Shown here piece by piece: positions 1-5,545 of a stretch of 6,994 bases of DNA. How positions within the stretch are numbered: position 1 is the first letter of the stretch; the number at the start of each line of letters is the position of its first letter. The position numbers and the translations under genes were made by a program. The stretch comes from Deltaproteobacteria bacterium (GTDB lineage Bacteria > Desulfobacterota > Desulfobacteria > Desulfobacterales > ETH-SRB1). Location of the stretch: the NCBI GenBank assembly GCA_019314185.1, contig JAFCZU010000164.1, forward strand, positions 1 to 6,994, written 5' to 3'. A model generated the notes under the pieces. The model worked only from the letters and a program-made list of their open reading frames with translations. It searched no databases and was not told the origin of the DNA.

Positions 1-126
1 CAACTCTATCTCATCAACACCTACATTTATGAGCAAATCAATGATGTGCAGCTTTTCAGTCAGATCAAAATAAACATGAGCTGCCTGCTCACCTTCCCTC
101 AATGTAGAATCGATAATTCCTTTCAC
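1..126 (-). CDS. NifV/LeuA-like (homocitrate synthase family) protein, second copy, 3' part outside the window
   Basis: Only the first 42 codons are visible; the reading frame is open to the left edge. The start chosen is GTG at 126, because an AAGGAG ribosome site (140-135) lies 8 bases upstream. The peptide begins with the HMGL/homocitrate synthase signature IIDSTLREGEQ: in this family the Asp binds the catalytic metal and the Arg belongs to the active site. It differs from the complete paralogue at 3862-4410 at only 4 of the 42 residues, and sits in the same place, just downstream of an ATPase gene with a CGKKC tail. Whether this copy is also a half-length protein or a full homocitrate synthase cannot be told from this window. 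Confidence 0.8.
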   Translation of the reverse strand, partial: MKGIIDSTLREGEQAAHVYFDLTEKLHIIDLLINVGVDEIEL

Positions 127-160
127 TTTTGTCACTCCTTACTCAATGATATTAAGACAT
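1..160 (-). repeat. Direct repeat, copy 1 (start of NifV-like gene and its leader)
   Basis: Bases 1-160 align without a gap to 4285-4444 in the same orientation, with 137 of 160 identical by my count (about 86%). The repeat covers the 5' part of the NifV-like gene, its ribosome site and the sequence derived from the end of the upstream ATPase gene. It ends within the ATPase tails, where similarity drops, and its other end lies beyond the left edge. It most likely reflects duplication of the ATPase/NifV-like unit. Confidence 0.85.
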
Positions 161-162
161 CT

Positions 163-1278
163 TTATTGCCCCCTGACACACGATGCGGGAATTTCCAGAG
201 CTGGAGAGCGGCACTTCTTGCCACATAGCGGGTGACAAGCGTTTCTGCTGAATGACACCCAAACTTCATCGTTTACCTCGTAGTTCAACAAACGTCTTGT
301 AGTGGTTGCATACAGCTTCAAACCTGCAATATCGACTATAATCTTTAGTGCGGGACCGTTCTGAATTATGCCTGTGATTATTCCTCTTATCGAATTGTCC
401 CCTTTTTCTGAACCCAGGACCACATCCTCGGGATGGATACAAAGGTGGATTTTTTTCTTACGCTCGAATAGGGGATACTTTAGGGCGCTAATTTTAAAGG
501 GATTTGACCCATTGGTTATCTCAATTGTTGCTTCATCGCAGTTTAATCCGATGATCTGCCCCTTTAAAATATTCCTTACCCCGACGAATCTGGCCGCAAA
601 TTCTGTTTTAGGACGATAGAACACCTCATCCGGCGTGCCAATCTGTTGTATTTCTCCTTCATTCATGATAGCAATGTCATCTCCAATCACCATTGCCTCT
701 GTCAGATCGTGCGTTACATAAATTCCGGTTACACCAATATTTTTCAGAATATTTTTCAGTTCTTCACGTAATTTTTCCCTTAAAATCGGGTCTAAGGCAC
801 TTAATGGTTCGTCCAGGAGTAAAACATCCGGATTCATAACCAGTGCTCTGGCCAAGGCGATTCTCTGCTTCTGCCCTCCACTTAAGTGGGATGTTTTTTC
901 TTCCTTAAGGTCTTCAATTTCCAGTCTTTCCATTGTATTATGTACTCTGCTATTCACCTCATTTTTGGGCAACTCTCTTATTCTTAAGCCAAAGGCCACG
1001 TTCTCGAATACGTTTTTATGAGGGAATAGAGCGTAATCTTGAAAAACAAAGCCAATATTTCTCTCTTGAGGTTGCAAATCATTTATAACTTTATTGTTCA
1101 GCCTTATATCTCCGCTGTCTTGCCTTATTAATCCGGCTATTATTCTCAACTGAGTAGTTTTACCACATCCGCTTGCTCCCAAGAGCACCATTATTTCTCC
1201 GTCTGCCACACTCAGGCTGATGTCATGCAGCACAACTTTATTCTTGAATTTTTTAGCGATATTTATCAACTCAATCAT
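163..1278 (-). CDS. modC: Molybdate-type ABC importer ATP-binding protein (ModC-like) with CGKKC tail
   Basis: This 371-residue cytoplasmic ATPase energises the ModB-like permease encoded just upstream. Visible motifs: Walker A GASGCGKTT (34-42), Q-loop Gln80, signature LSGGQ (132-136), Walker B and catalytic Glu in DVLLLDEP (151-158), and H-loop His190. After FVGVRNILKG (about 231-240) comes a C-terminal domain of the TOBE/MOP kind, which in ModC proteins can bind oxyanion and act in regulation. The start ATG overlaps the permease stop in an ATGA junction, indicating translational coupling. An unusual tail HPLCGKKCRSP (349-359) is shared with the other ATPase in this window. The frame stops at TAA (165-163), but the next codons in the same frame read RCLNIIE and then stop, matching the RKCLNNIK end of the paralogue. 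The protein has therefore probably lost a short ancestral tail. Molybdate rather than tungstate is assumed from general resemblance. Confidence 0.9.
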   Translation of the reverse strand: MIELINIAKKFKNKVVLHDISLSVADGEIMVLLGASGCGKTTQLRIIAGLIRQDSGDIRLNNKVINDLQPQERNIGFVFQDYALFPHKNVFENVAFGLRIRELPKNEVNSRVHNTMERLEIEDLKEEKTSHLSGGQKQRIALARALVMNPDVLLLDEPLSALDPILREKLREELKNILKNIGVTGIYVTHDLTEAMVIGDDIAIMNEGEIQQIGTPDEVFYRPKTEFAARFVGVRNILKGQIIGLNCDEATIEITNGSNPFKISALKYPLFERKKKIHLCIHPEDVVLGSEKGDNSIRGIITGIIQNGPALKIIVDIAGLKLYATTTRRLLNYEVNDEVWVSFSRNACHPLCGKKCRSPALEIPASCVRGQ

Positions 1279-2063
1279 GATCTCGCGACCCTTTTAAATA
1301 TTATAAGTGTGGTGAAGGAAATTGCTATTAACACTAAGGAAAGTAAATTAGCCGTCTCTCTTTCCCCGCTTAAAGCATTGTTAAAAATCGCTAGCGGCAA
1401 AGTCACTAATAACCCGCTAACCATCATAGTAGCGCCAAACTCCCCTATAGCCCGAGCATACGCCATTACTATTCCGGACAGCACCCCTGTTTTTGATAAA
1501 GGCAAGATAACTTTCCAGAATATTTCAAACTCATGCGCTCCAAGCGTCTTTGCGGCATCAATCAGAGAAGGTTGAATGTCTTCCATTTTTGTTCTGGTAC
1601 TTCTAACAATAAAAGGTATGGCAACGAACGTTTGGGCGACGACGATTGCAAAGATCGTGAACATAATTGTAATCCCCAGTTTGTTGAGTGGATATCCAAT
1701 CAACCCATACCTTCCAAACGTTAGCAGGAGCAGGTATCCGGCTACACTCGGTGGCAATACAAAAGGAAGATTCACCATTGTATCCAGCACATCTTTCAGC
1801 GGAAAACTCTTGTACGTAAGCACGTAGGCGAGCGGAACCCCCACGAGTAAAGAAATCACGGTTGAAACCATGGCGGTTAGCACACTCAATATGATTGGAT
1901 TAACCACCGCTCCGGATAATAAAATTCTGAAATCCACCGGGCTCGAGAAAATATTAAATACCAGTGCCAGGAGCGGAAAAATGACCAACAGAGCAAACAC
2001 CAAAAAACTGAGGCCGCTTGAAAGCTTAAATCCGATATTCAGGTAATTACTACGGGTCAACAT
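1275..2063 (-). CDS. modB: Molybdate-type ABC importer permease (ModB-like)
   Basis: This inner-membrane permease (about 262 residues) has several hydrophobic segments and the EAA cytoplasmic loop that docks on the ATPase (DAAKTLGAHEFEIFWKVILP and the following residues, about 169-197, then AIGEFGATMMVSG). The RAIGEFGAT sequence is characteristic of ModB/CysT-type permeases. I chose ATG 2063 because AGGAG (2073-2069) lies 5 bases upstream. An alternative GTG at 2090 would add 9 residues and overlap the binding-protein stop as GTGA, but has no clear ribosome site. The gene lies between the permuted ModA-like gene and the modC-like gene and overlaps the latter by 4 bases, so the three form one operon. 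Confidence 0.9.
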   Translation of the reverse strand: MLTRSNYLNIGFKLSSGLSFLVFALLVIFPLLALVFNIFSSPVDFRILLSGAVVNPIILSVLTAMVSTVISLLVGVPLAYVLTYKSFPLKDVLDTMVNLPFVLPPSVAGYLLLLTFGRYGLIGYPLNKLGITIMFTIFAIVVAQTFVAIPFIVRSTRTKMEDIQPSLIDAAKTLGAHEFEIFWKVILPLSKTGVLSGIVMAYARAIGEFGATMMVSGLLVTLPLAIFNNALSGERETANLLSLVLIAISFTTLIIFKRVARS

Positions 2064-2086
2064 GTTCACTCCTACTTTCCCACGGT

Positions 2087-2905
2087 TCACTTCGGCACGA
2101 CTACAACCATTTCGTTACTGGCAAATACGCTGTAATCTATCACGAAGCCTTTTTCTGTGAGGATTTTCATGTGTTTCGGGCTGGCTGAGGCAAACACGTC
2201 AGCGCCGGCTTCACCGCTTACCGCTCCACCCTGTATTCGCTGTCTTAAAGAGCCGGAGCTTGCAAATAGCAGCTTTATCTCACCACCGGTCATCTTTTCG
2301 AATTCAGCAGCTATTGCTTCAAAGACACCGGTTAACGATGCTGCGGCATAAACAACAATAGTATCTTTGATCTCCTTCGGCGTGAAAGGTTCCGGATTAC
2401 TCACCCCGCCGATAAATCCGTAATCGGCGAGTATATCCTGCCCCTCTTTAAATAGTACAAATTTAATGAACTCAGAGGCTGCTTCTTTGTCATCGCTATC
2501 CTTTAAAACTGTGATCGGGTATTCCGGCACTACGTTAATTCCTTCAGGGATTGCTATAATCCTAACCCTTTCTCTTTCAGTGTAAGCGTCCGTTCGATAA
2601 ACAAACCCCGCATCAACTTCCCTTAAGACAACCTTGTCCAAAACAGCTCTGACGTGGATATCCTTGGAAACAATGTTGTTTGTAATCTTGCCGGCGAGAT
2701 CCGGATTAGTCTTTTCCAAATTAGAAAGAACATCCACTGCATACCTTCCAGCCGGAACATGCCCGGGGTTTCCGATAGAAATCTTTACTCCTTCCAGTCC
2801 CAAATCTTCGAATTTATCTATTTTTACCTCGTTTTTCTCGACACATCCCACGGTCAGCACGGCAAACACTATCACGAACAATCCGACGATAAACACTTTT
2901 CTCAT
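2087..2905 (-). CDS. modA: Circularly permuted ModA-like oxyanion-binding lipoprotein
   Basis: This 272-residue periplasmic binding protein of the molybdate family has its halves in swapped order. Residues 1-21 form a lipoprotein signal (hydrophobic stretch, then LTVGC with Cys21). Residues about 24-165 (VKIDKFEDLG, GNPGHVPAGRYA, DAGFVYRTDA, ending ILADYGFIG) match what is normally the C-terminal half of ModA. A linker (about 166-181, proline-rich) follows. Residues 182-272 match the normal N-terminal half: TIVVYAAASLTGVFEAI, LLFASSGSLRQRI, GADVFASASPKHM, and NEMVVVVPK, where the protein ends. In ordinary ModA, VVPK runs straight into the segment that here begins the mature protein. Expected ligand regions are all present: Ser190 in AAASLT, Ser216/217 in ASSGS, PAG at 51-53, and Tyr103. 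The segment GGAVSGEAGADVF has a few more residues than the usual GAPADVF. ATG has an AGAGGGG site upstream. The stop touches the modB region, so co-expression is likely. Both halves being intact argues for a working protein rather than a remnant. Confidence 0.88.
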   Translation of the reverse strand: MRKVFIVGLFVIVFAVLTVGCVEKNEVKIDKFEDLGLEGVKISIGNPGHVPAGRYAVDVLSNLEKTNPDLAGKITNNIVSKDIHVRAVLDKVVLREVDAGFVYRTDAYTERERVRIIAIPEGINVVPEYPITVLKDSDDKEAASEFIKFVLFKEGQDILADYGFIGGVSNPEPFTPKEIKDTIVVYAAASLTGVFEAIAAEFEKMTGGEIKLLFASSGSLRQRIQGGAVSGEAGADVFASASPKHMKILTEKGFVIDYSVFASNEMVVVVPK

Positions 2906-2932
2906 TTTGTACCCCTCTAAAAATTCGTATTC

Positions 2933-3391
2933 TCAAAAGTTTTTACGCAGGCAAGTCAACTGCGTTGATGCCCATTTTTGTTTTTTATAAAAGCCGAGCG
3001 CATGAAAATTATTTCTGTCAGCGAGAAGCTGAATCCTTTTTGCGCCCTTTTTATTCGTCCACTTTTCGATCGACAGTAATAGTTTTTTGCCTATGCCCTG
3101 TCCTCGATATAATTTGGCGACGACCATATCCTCGATTAATGCAACCATTCCCCCTTCAGCCGTTGAAACAAGCAGTTGAGCACTGATCATCCCTATGACT
3201 TGTTCCCCTGAAGCGGCAACCATGATGCAACCTTTTTCATTATCGCCAAGCATCACGGCAAGCCCGTTTCGCTGGGTCGTCTCGTTAAATGCAAAATCCT
3301 CCTCTATGGAAAACAATTCTTCAAGAAGACCGACCATTTGATTTATGTCGGAAAGCCCGGCTTTTCTTATGATAATAGAATGGAAAGTCAT
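2933..3391 (-). CDS. GNAT-family N-acetyltransferase
   Basis: This 152-residue cytoplasmic enzyme is predicted to transfer acetyl from acetyl-CoA to an amine; the substrate is unknown. The acetyl-CoA pyrophosphate-binding motif A is clear: MVVAKLYRGQGIGKKLL, with RGQGIG at 96-101. The usual closing region NNFHALGFYKKQKW (127-140) is also present, and the length is typical for a single-domain GNAT. ATG 3391 is preceded by AGAGG at a spacing of 7. It begins 13 bases after the ferredoxin stop and ends 27 bases before the ModA-like start, so it is almost certainly in the same operon. Nothing in the sequence identifies its target. Position alone would suggest a role linked to the ferredoxin or transporter, which is inference. 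Confidence 0.88.
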   Translation of the reverse strand: MTFHSIIIRKAGLSDINQMVGLLEELFSIEEDFAFNETTQRNGLAVMLGDNEKGCIMVAASGEQVIGMISAQLLVSTAEGGMVALIEDMVVAKLYRGQGIGKKLLLSIEKWTNKKGAKRIQLLADRNNFHALGFYKKQKWASTQLTCLRKNF

Positions 3392-3404
3392 TTTTTTGCC
3401 TCTA

Positions 3405-3710
3405 TCAGCTCAATAGATACTCTTCAGCGGCTACACCGTCTTCCAGAGCATCCAGAATTTCATCAATTATATCTTCGCTTTCAACATTCCCATACCAGAA
3501 ATTTTCCGGATAAATAACCATTATAGACCCGTTGTCGCACTGTTTCATGCAGCCTGTGCTTGTAAGTAGCGCATCCATTCCCCTGTCGAGTATTTCGTTT
3601 TCTATGTAAGGTATGAAATCCGTAGAACCTTTTTTGTTACACTTACCCTTGATTTCCCCTGATGCCCTGAAACTTGAACAAACAAAAATATGACGTTTCG
3701 GTTTTTCCAT
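3405..3710 (-). CDS. 2Fe-2S ferredoxin, Shethna type (thioredoxin-like ferredoxin)
   Basis: This 101-residue soluble electron carrier has four cysteines spaced C-x12-C-x29-C-x3-C (Cys11, 24, 54, 58), the pattern of thioredoxin-fold 2Fe-2S ferredoxins. The opening EKPKRHIFVC, the TSTGCMKQCDNG loop and the IYPENFWYGNV stretch closely resemble the small 2Fe-2S (Shethna I) ferredoxin of Azotobacter vinelandii as I recall it (KPEFHIFIC, TTTGCLGPCQAG, IYPGAVMY), which is linked to nif genes. ATG 3710 is chosen over an upstream in-frame ATG at 3758 because GGAGG (3722-3718) lies 7 bases before it, and the extra residues would fall across a repeat. It is the first gene of the ferredoxin-GNAT-mod group. 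Its electron partner is not visible here. Confidence 0.9.
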   Translation of the reverse strand: MEKPKRHIFVCSSFRASGEIKGKCNKKGSTDFIPYIENEILDRGMDALLTSTGCMKQCDNGSIMVIYPENFWYGNVESEDIIDEILDALEDGVAAEEYLLS

Positions 3711-3717
3711 TATGATT

Positions 3718-3746
3718 CCTCCATGATATTTGATATATAAATTCAT
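3718..3746 (-). promoter_or_regulatory. AT-rich leader with ribosome site and possible promoter of the ferredoxin/mod operon
   Basis: Just before the ferredoxin is an AT-rich stretch (ATTTATATATCAAATATC on the minus strand) followed by GGAGG. TATATA-like hexamers could serve as a -10 element. No good -35 is seen at the expected spacing, because that region is occupied by a REP-like hairpin, and I see no sigma-54 type GG/GC element. The ribosome site is clear; the promoter is a weak guess. Confidence 0.25.
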
Positions 3747-3748
3747 CA

Positions 3749-3775
3749 GGGCAGACACACAGGTCTGCCCCTACA
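3749..3775 (-). repeat. REP-like hairpin, unit 1
   Basis: On the minus strand, TGTAG is followed by a hairpin with 8-base arms GGGCAGAC and GTCTGCCC around a 6-base loop. A GTAG tetranucleotide 5' of a palindrome is the hallmark of REP elements mobilised by RAYT (TnpA-REP) transposases. It pairs with the inverted unit at 3806-3832. The differences between the two units are compensatory, so stem pairing is preserved. The family is likely dispersed across the genome. Confidence 0.75.
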
Positions 3776-3805
3776 GATGTTTCAATATTTTTTTGATAAC
3801 GCCAA

Positions 3806-3832
3806 TGTAGGGGCGAACCTGTGTGTTCGCCC
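3806..3832 (+). repeat. REP-like hairpin, unit 2 (inverted to unit 1)
   Basis: On the plus strand, TGTAG is followed by arms GGGCGAAC and GTTCGCCC around a CTGTGT loop. It faces unit 1 across a 30-base spacer, so the pair resembles a BIME. The hairpins lie between the NifV-like stop and the ferredoxin start. In the transcript they could slow RNA decay or attenuate readthrough from the upstream transporter operon. No T-run follows them, so they are not typical intrinsic terminators. Confidence 0.75.
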
Positions 3833-3861
3833 AATTGCCTGTGTTTTACATGCAACCATGA

Positions 3862-4410
3862 TTACATACACCCCATGCCAACTCCAGAACACTTCCTGTT
3901 GCATGCATCCACATCACGTCTGATCATATAATTCATACTGTGGCCTTCAAAAACCGCCTCAACAGCTTCTTCAATCAGCCCGTCGAGTTCAAGAATATCT
4001 ATTTTTTTTGATAAAACCTGCCTCGGGTTATTACCTGTGCCGTTCGTAAGAAGTATACTTTCCCGCGCTCTCGTCATTACCCATGTTCTGTCCCGGCCCA
4101 GCTTATGTTCTATATGAATGTCTGAAACAGGGATCGAAAGCGCAATAACATCCGGCGACAGGGCTAACGTTTCTTCAATGTCTCCGGGAAGGCACCGGCA
4201 CCACAGTGCAAGTTTCGGGCACCCTGCAAGTTTTCCGGCTTTTTTGATGAGTTCCCTGGTCTCTGGGTTTTGCACTGCAATTCCCAGCTCTATCTCATCA
4301 ATGTCAACCTTTATGAGCAGATTGATGATGTGGAGCTTTTCTGTCAGGTCAAAATAGACGTGGGCTGCCTGTTCTCCTTCCCTCAATGTAGAGTCGATAA
4401 TTCCTTTCAC
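3862..4410 (-). CDS. Truncated NifV/LeuA-like protein with cysteine-rich tail
   Basis: This 182-residue protein resembles the first part of homocitrate synthase, which condenses acetyl-CoA with 2-oxoglutarate and supplies homocitrate for the nitrogenase cofactor. Residues 1 to about 115 align with NifV by eye: IIDSTLREGEQ at the start, then WCRCLPGD, SIPVSDIHIEHKLGRDRTW. The rest of the barrel, with the family's HxH metal ligands, and the C-terminal domain are absent. Instead there is an unrecognised segment (about 116-160) and a tail DACNRKCSGVGMGCM with three cysteines. Full-length NifV is about 380 residues. GTG 4410 is chosen because GAGGAG (4424-4419) lies 8 bases before it; GTG 4419 would overlap that site. 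It begins 12 bases after the ATPase stop. Catalysis by this protein alone is doubtful. It may need a partner, as with the split NifV of Clostridium pasteurianum, or have a new role. Confidence 0.75.
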   Translation of the reverse strand: MKGIIDSTLREGEQAAHVYFDLTEKLHIINLLIKVDIDEIELGIAVQNPETRELIKKAGKLAGCPKLALWCRCLPGDIEETLALSPDVIALSIPVSDIHIEHKLGRDRTWVMTRARESILLTNGTGNNPRQVLSKKIDILELDGLIEEAVEAVFEGHSMNYMIRRDVDACNRKCSGVGMGCM

Positions 4411-4444
4411 TTTGGTCACTCCTCACTTAATGTTATTAAGGCAT
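4285..4444 (-). repeat. Direct repeat, copy 2 (start of NifV-like gene and end of ATPase gene)
   Basis: This is the counterpart of bases 1-160, in the same orientation and gap-free. Here the repeat includes the last codons of the ATPase (CLNNIK and stop), the GAGGAG ribosome site and the first 42 codons of the NifV-like gene. Substitutions are scattered and many are synonymous, which fits an older duplication or gene conversion with coding constraint. Confidence 0.85.
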
Positions 4445-5544
4445 TTTCTCCGCTGCTCCGGTTCTCTGCATTTTTTGCCGCATAACGGATGAGGCGCATC
4501 CGGGGCAAAGCAAACCAAAACATTTTCGTATGTATTAAAATCAAAAAGATCTTTTGGGATCGCGGCATGCAGCTCCATGCCGCCAGTGTCAATCGTTGCC
4601 TTTAAGCCATTGCCGTTGTTTGTTTTATTTACTATTTTCCCCCTAATTTGATTCAAGTTGGCGTTAACTACTTCACTTTCTCTTTTTAGAGTAATTTTTT
4701 CCGGATGGATGCACAGGTTGATCTCTTTGCCTTTTTCGAAAATAGGATATTTTTTAACTCTAATTTTAACAGGTTGACCCAGGCCGTCATTATTGACTTG
4801 TACAACGGCTTCATGCTGATTTATTTCTATTACGCGTGCTTTTAAAATATTTTTAGCTCCGACAAAACGGGCTACAAACTTGGTTTTGGGATGATAAAAC
4901 AGTTCATCAGGGGATTCGATCTGCTCTACTTTCCCCTTATTAACTACCGAAACACGATCCCCCAGGAAAAAGGCTTCGCCATGGTTGTGGGTAACATAGA
5001 TTGTGGTTACTCCCATTTTTTGCTGAATATTTTTAAATTCACCTCCTATTTTCTCTCTCGTCAAAACATCCAGGTCACTCATAGGCTCATCCAGGAGCAA
5101 TACTTTTGGAGAGGGCGCAAGTGCCCTGGCCAGGGCTACTCGCTGCTTTTCTCCACCGCTCAAATCTTTGGGGTATCTCCGGGCAAGGTCACGGATATTC
5201 ATCAAATTTAACATTTCATCCAGCCTGGCCTCAATCTCATGGACGCGCCTTTTTTGTATCTTCAATCCATAGGTGATATTAGAGACTACATCAAGGTGAG
5301 GAAACAGGGCTAAATCCTGGAATAAGTAACCGACGCCCCTCCGGTTAACCGGGATCTCATCCACCGGCACCCCATCGAATAGTACCGATCCCTCGTACTC
5401 GATCAATCCAGACAGGATGTTTAGCAAGGTTGTTTTGCCGGCGCCGGTCGGTCCCAAGAGAACCATAAGCTCGCCGCTTGCTATGTTTAAGCTTATATTA
5501 CGACAGATAAAATTGCTGATATTTTTCAGCTCTATAGCGGGCAT
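4423..5544 (-). CDS. ABC importer ATP-binding protein, ModC-like, with CGKKC tail (NitT/TauT-type system)
   Basis: This 373-residue ATPase is encoded directly behind a SsuC/TauC-type permease. Motifs: Walker A GPTGAGKTT (31-39), Q-loop Gln76, signature LSGGE (128-132), Walker B with Glu in VLLLDEP (148-154), D-loop SDLD, and H-loop His186. ATPases of NitT/TauT systems (SsuB, TauB, NrtD) are usually about 250 residues and stop after this domain. This one continues with a ModC/PotA-like C-terminal domain starting near FVGAKNILKA (227-236) and ends in HPLCGKKCREPEQRRKC (Cys355, 359, 368). It is paralogous to the ATPase at 163-1278 over its whole length. ATG 5544 has GGAG upstream, overlapping the region of the permease stop, so translation is probably coupled. 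Either the permease recruited a ModC-type motor or both derive from a shared anaerobe-specific family. The substrate is unknown. Confidence 0.87.
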   Translation of the reverse strand: MPAIELKNISNFICRNISLNIASGELMVLLGPTGAGKTTLLNILSGLIEYEGSVLFDGVPVDEIPVNRRGVGYLFQDLALFPHLDVVSNITYGLKIQKRRVHEIEARLDEMLNLMNIRDLARRYPKDLSGGEKQRVALARALAPSPKVLLLDEPMSDLDVLTREKIGGEFKNIQQKMGVTTIYVTHNHGEAFFLGDRVSVVNKGKVEQIESPDELFYHPKTKFVARFVGAKNILKARVIEINQHEAVVQVNNDGLGQPVKIRVKKYPIFEKGKEINLCIHPEKITLKRESEVVNANLNQIRGKIVNKTNNGNGLKATIDTGGMELHAAIPKDLFDFNTYENVLVCFAPDAPHPLCGKKCREPEQRRKCLNNIK

Positions 5545-5545
5545 A

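Noticed and set aside
1225..1827. Overlapping plus-strand open frames opposite the modB/modC-like genes
   Set aside because: They are antisense to well-supported genes, show no domain signature and lack ribosome sites; they mirror codon use on the other strand.
2087..2905. Two modA fragments or a pseudogene rather than one permuted gene
   Set aside because: There is one uninterrupted frame with its own signal peptide, good ribosome site and stop adjoining modB, and each half is complete and present once.
3749..3832. Possible CRISPR repeat pair
   Set aside because: Only two units, in inverted rather than direct orientation, each preceded by GTAG; this fits REP/BIME elements, not a CRISPR array.
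3749..3832. Intrinsic transcription terminator
   Set aside because: The hairpins are strong, but no T-run follows either arm in the transcribed direction, so I call them repeats only.
3643..3855. A 70-codon minus-strand open frame spanning the intergenic gap
   Set aside because: It runs through both REP-like hairpins and overlaps the ferredoxin in another frame; it has no ribosome site or recognisable domain.
3711..3861. Sigma-54/NifA-type promoter before the ferredoxin operon
   Set aside because: I looked for a GG-N10-GC element on the minus strand and did not see a convincing one.
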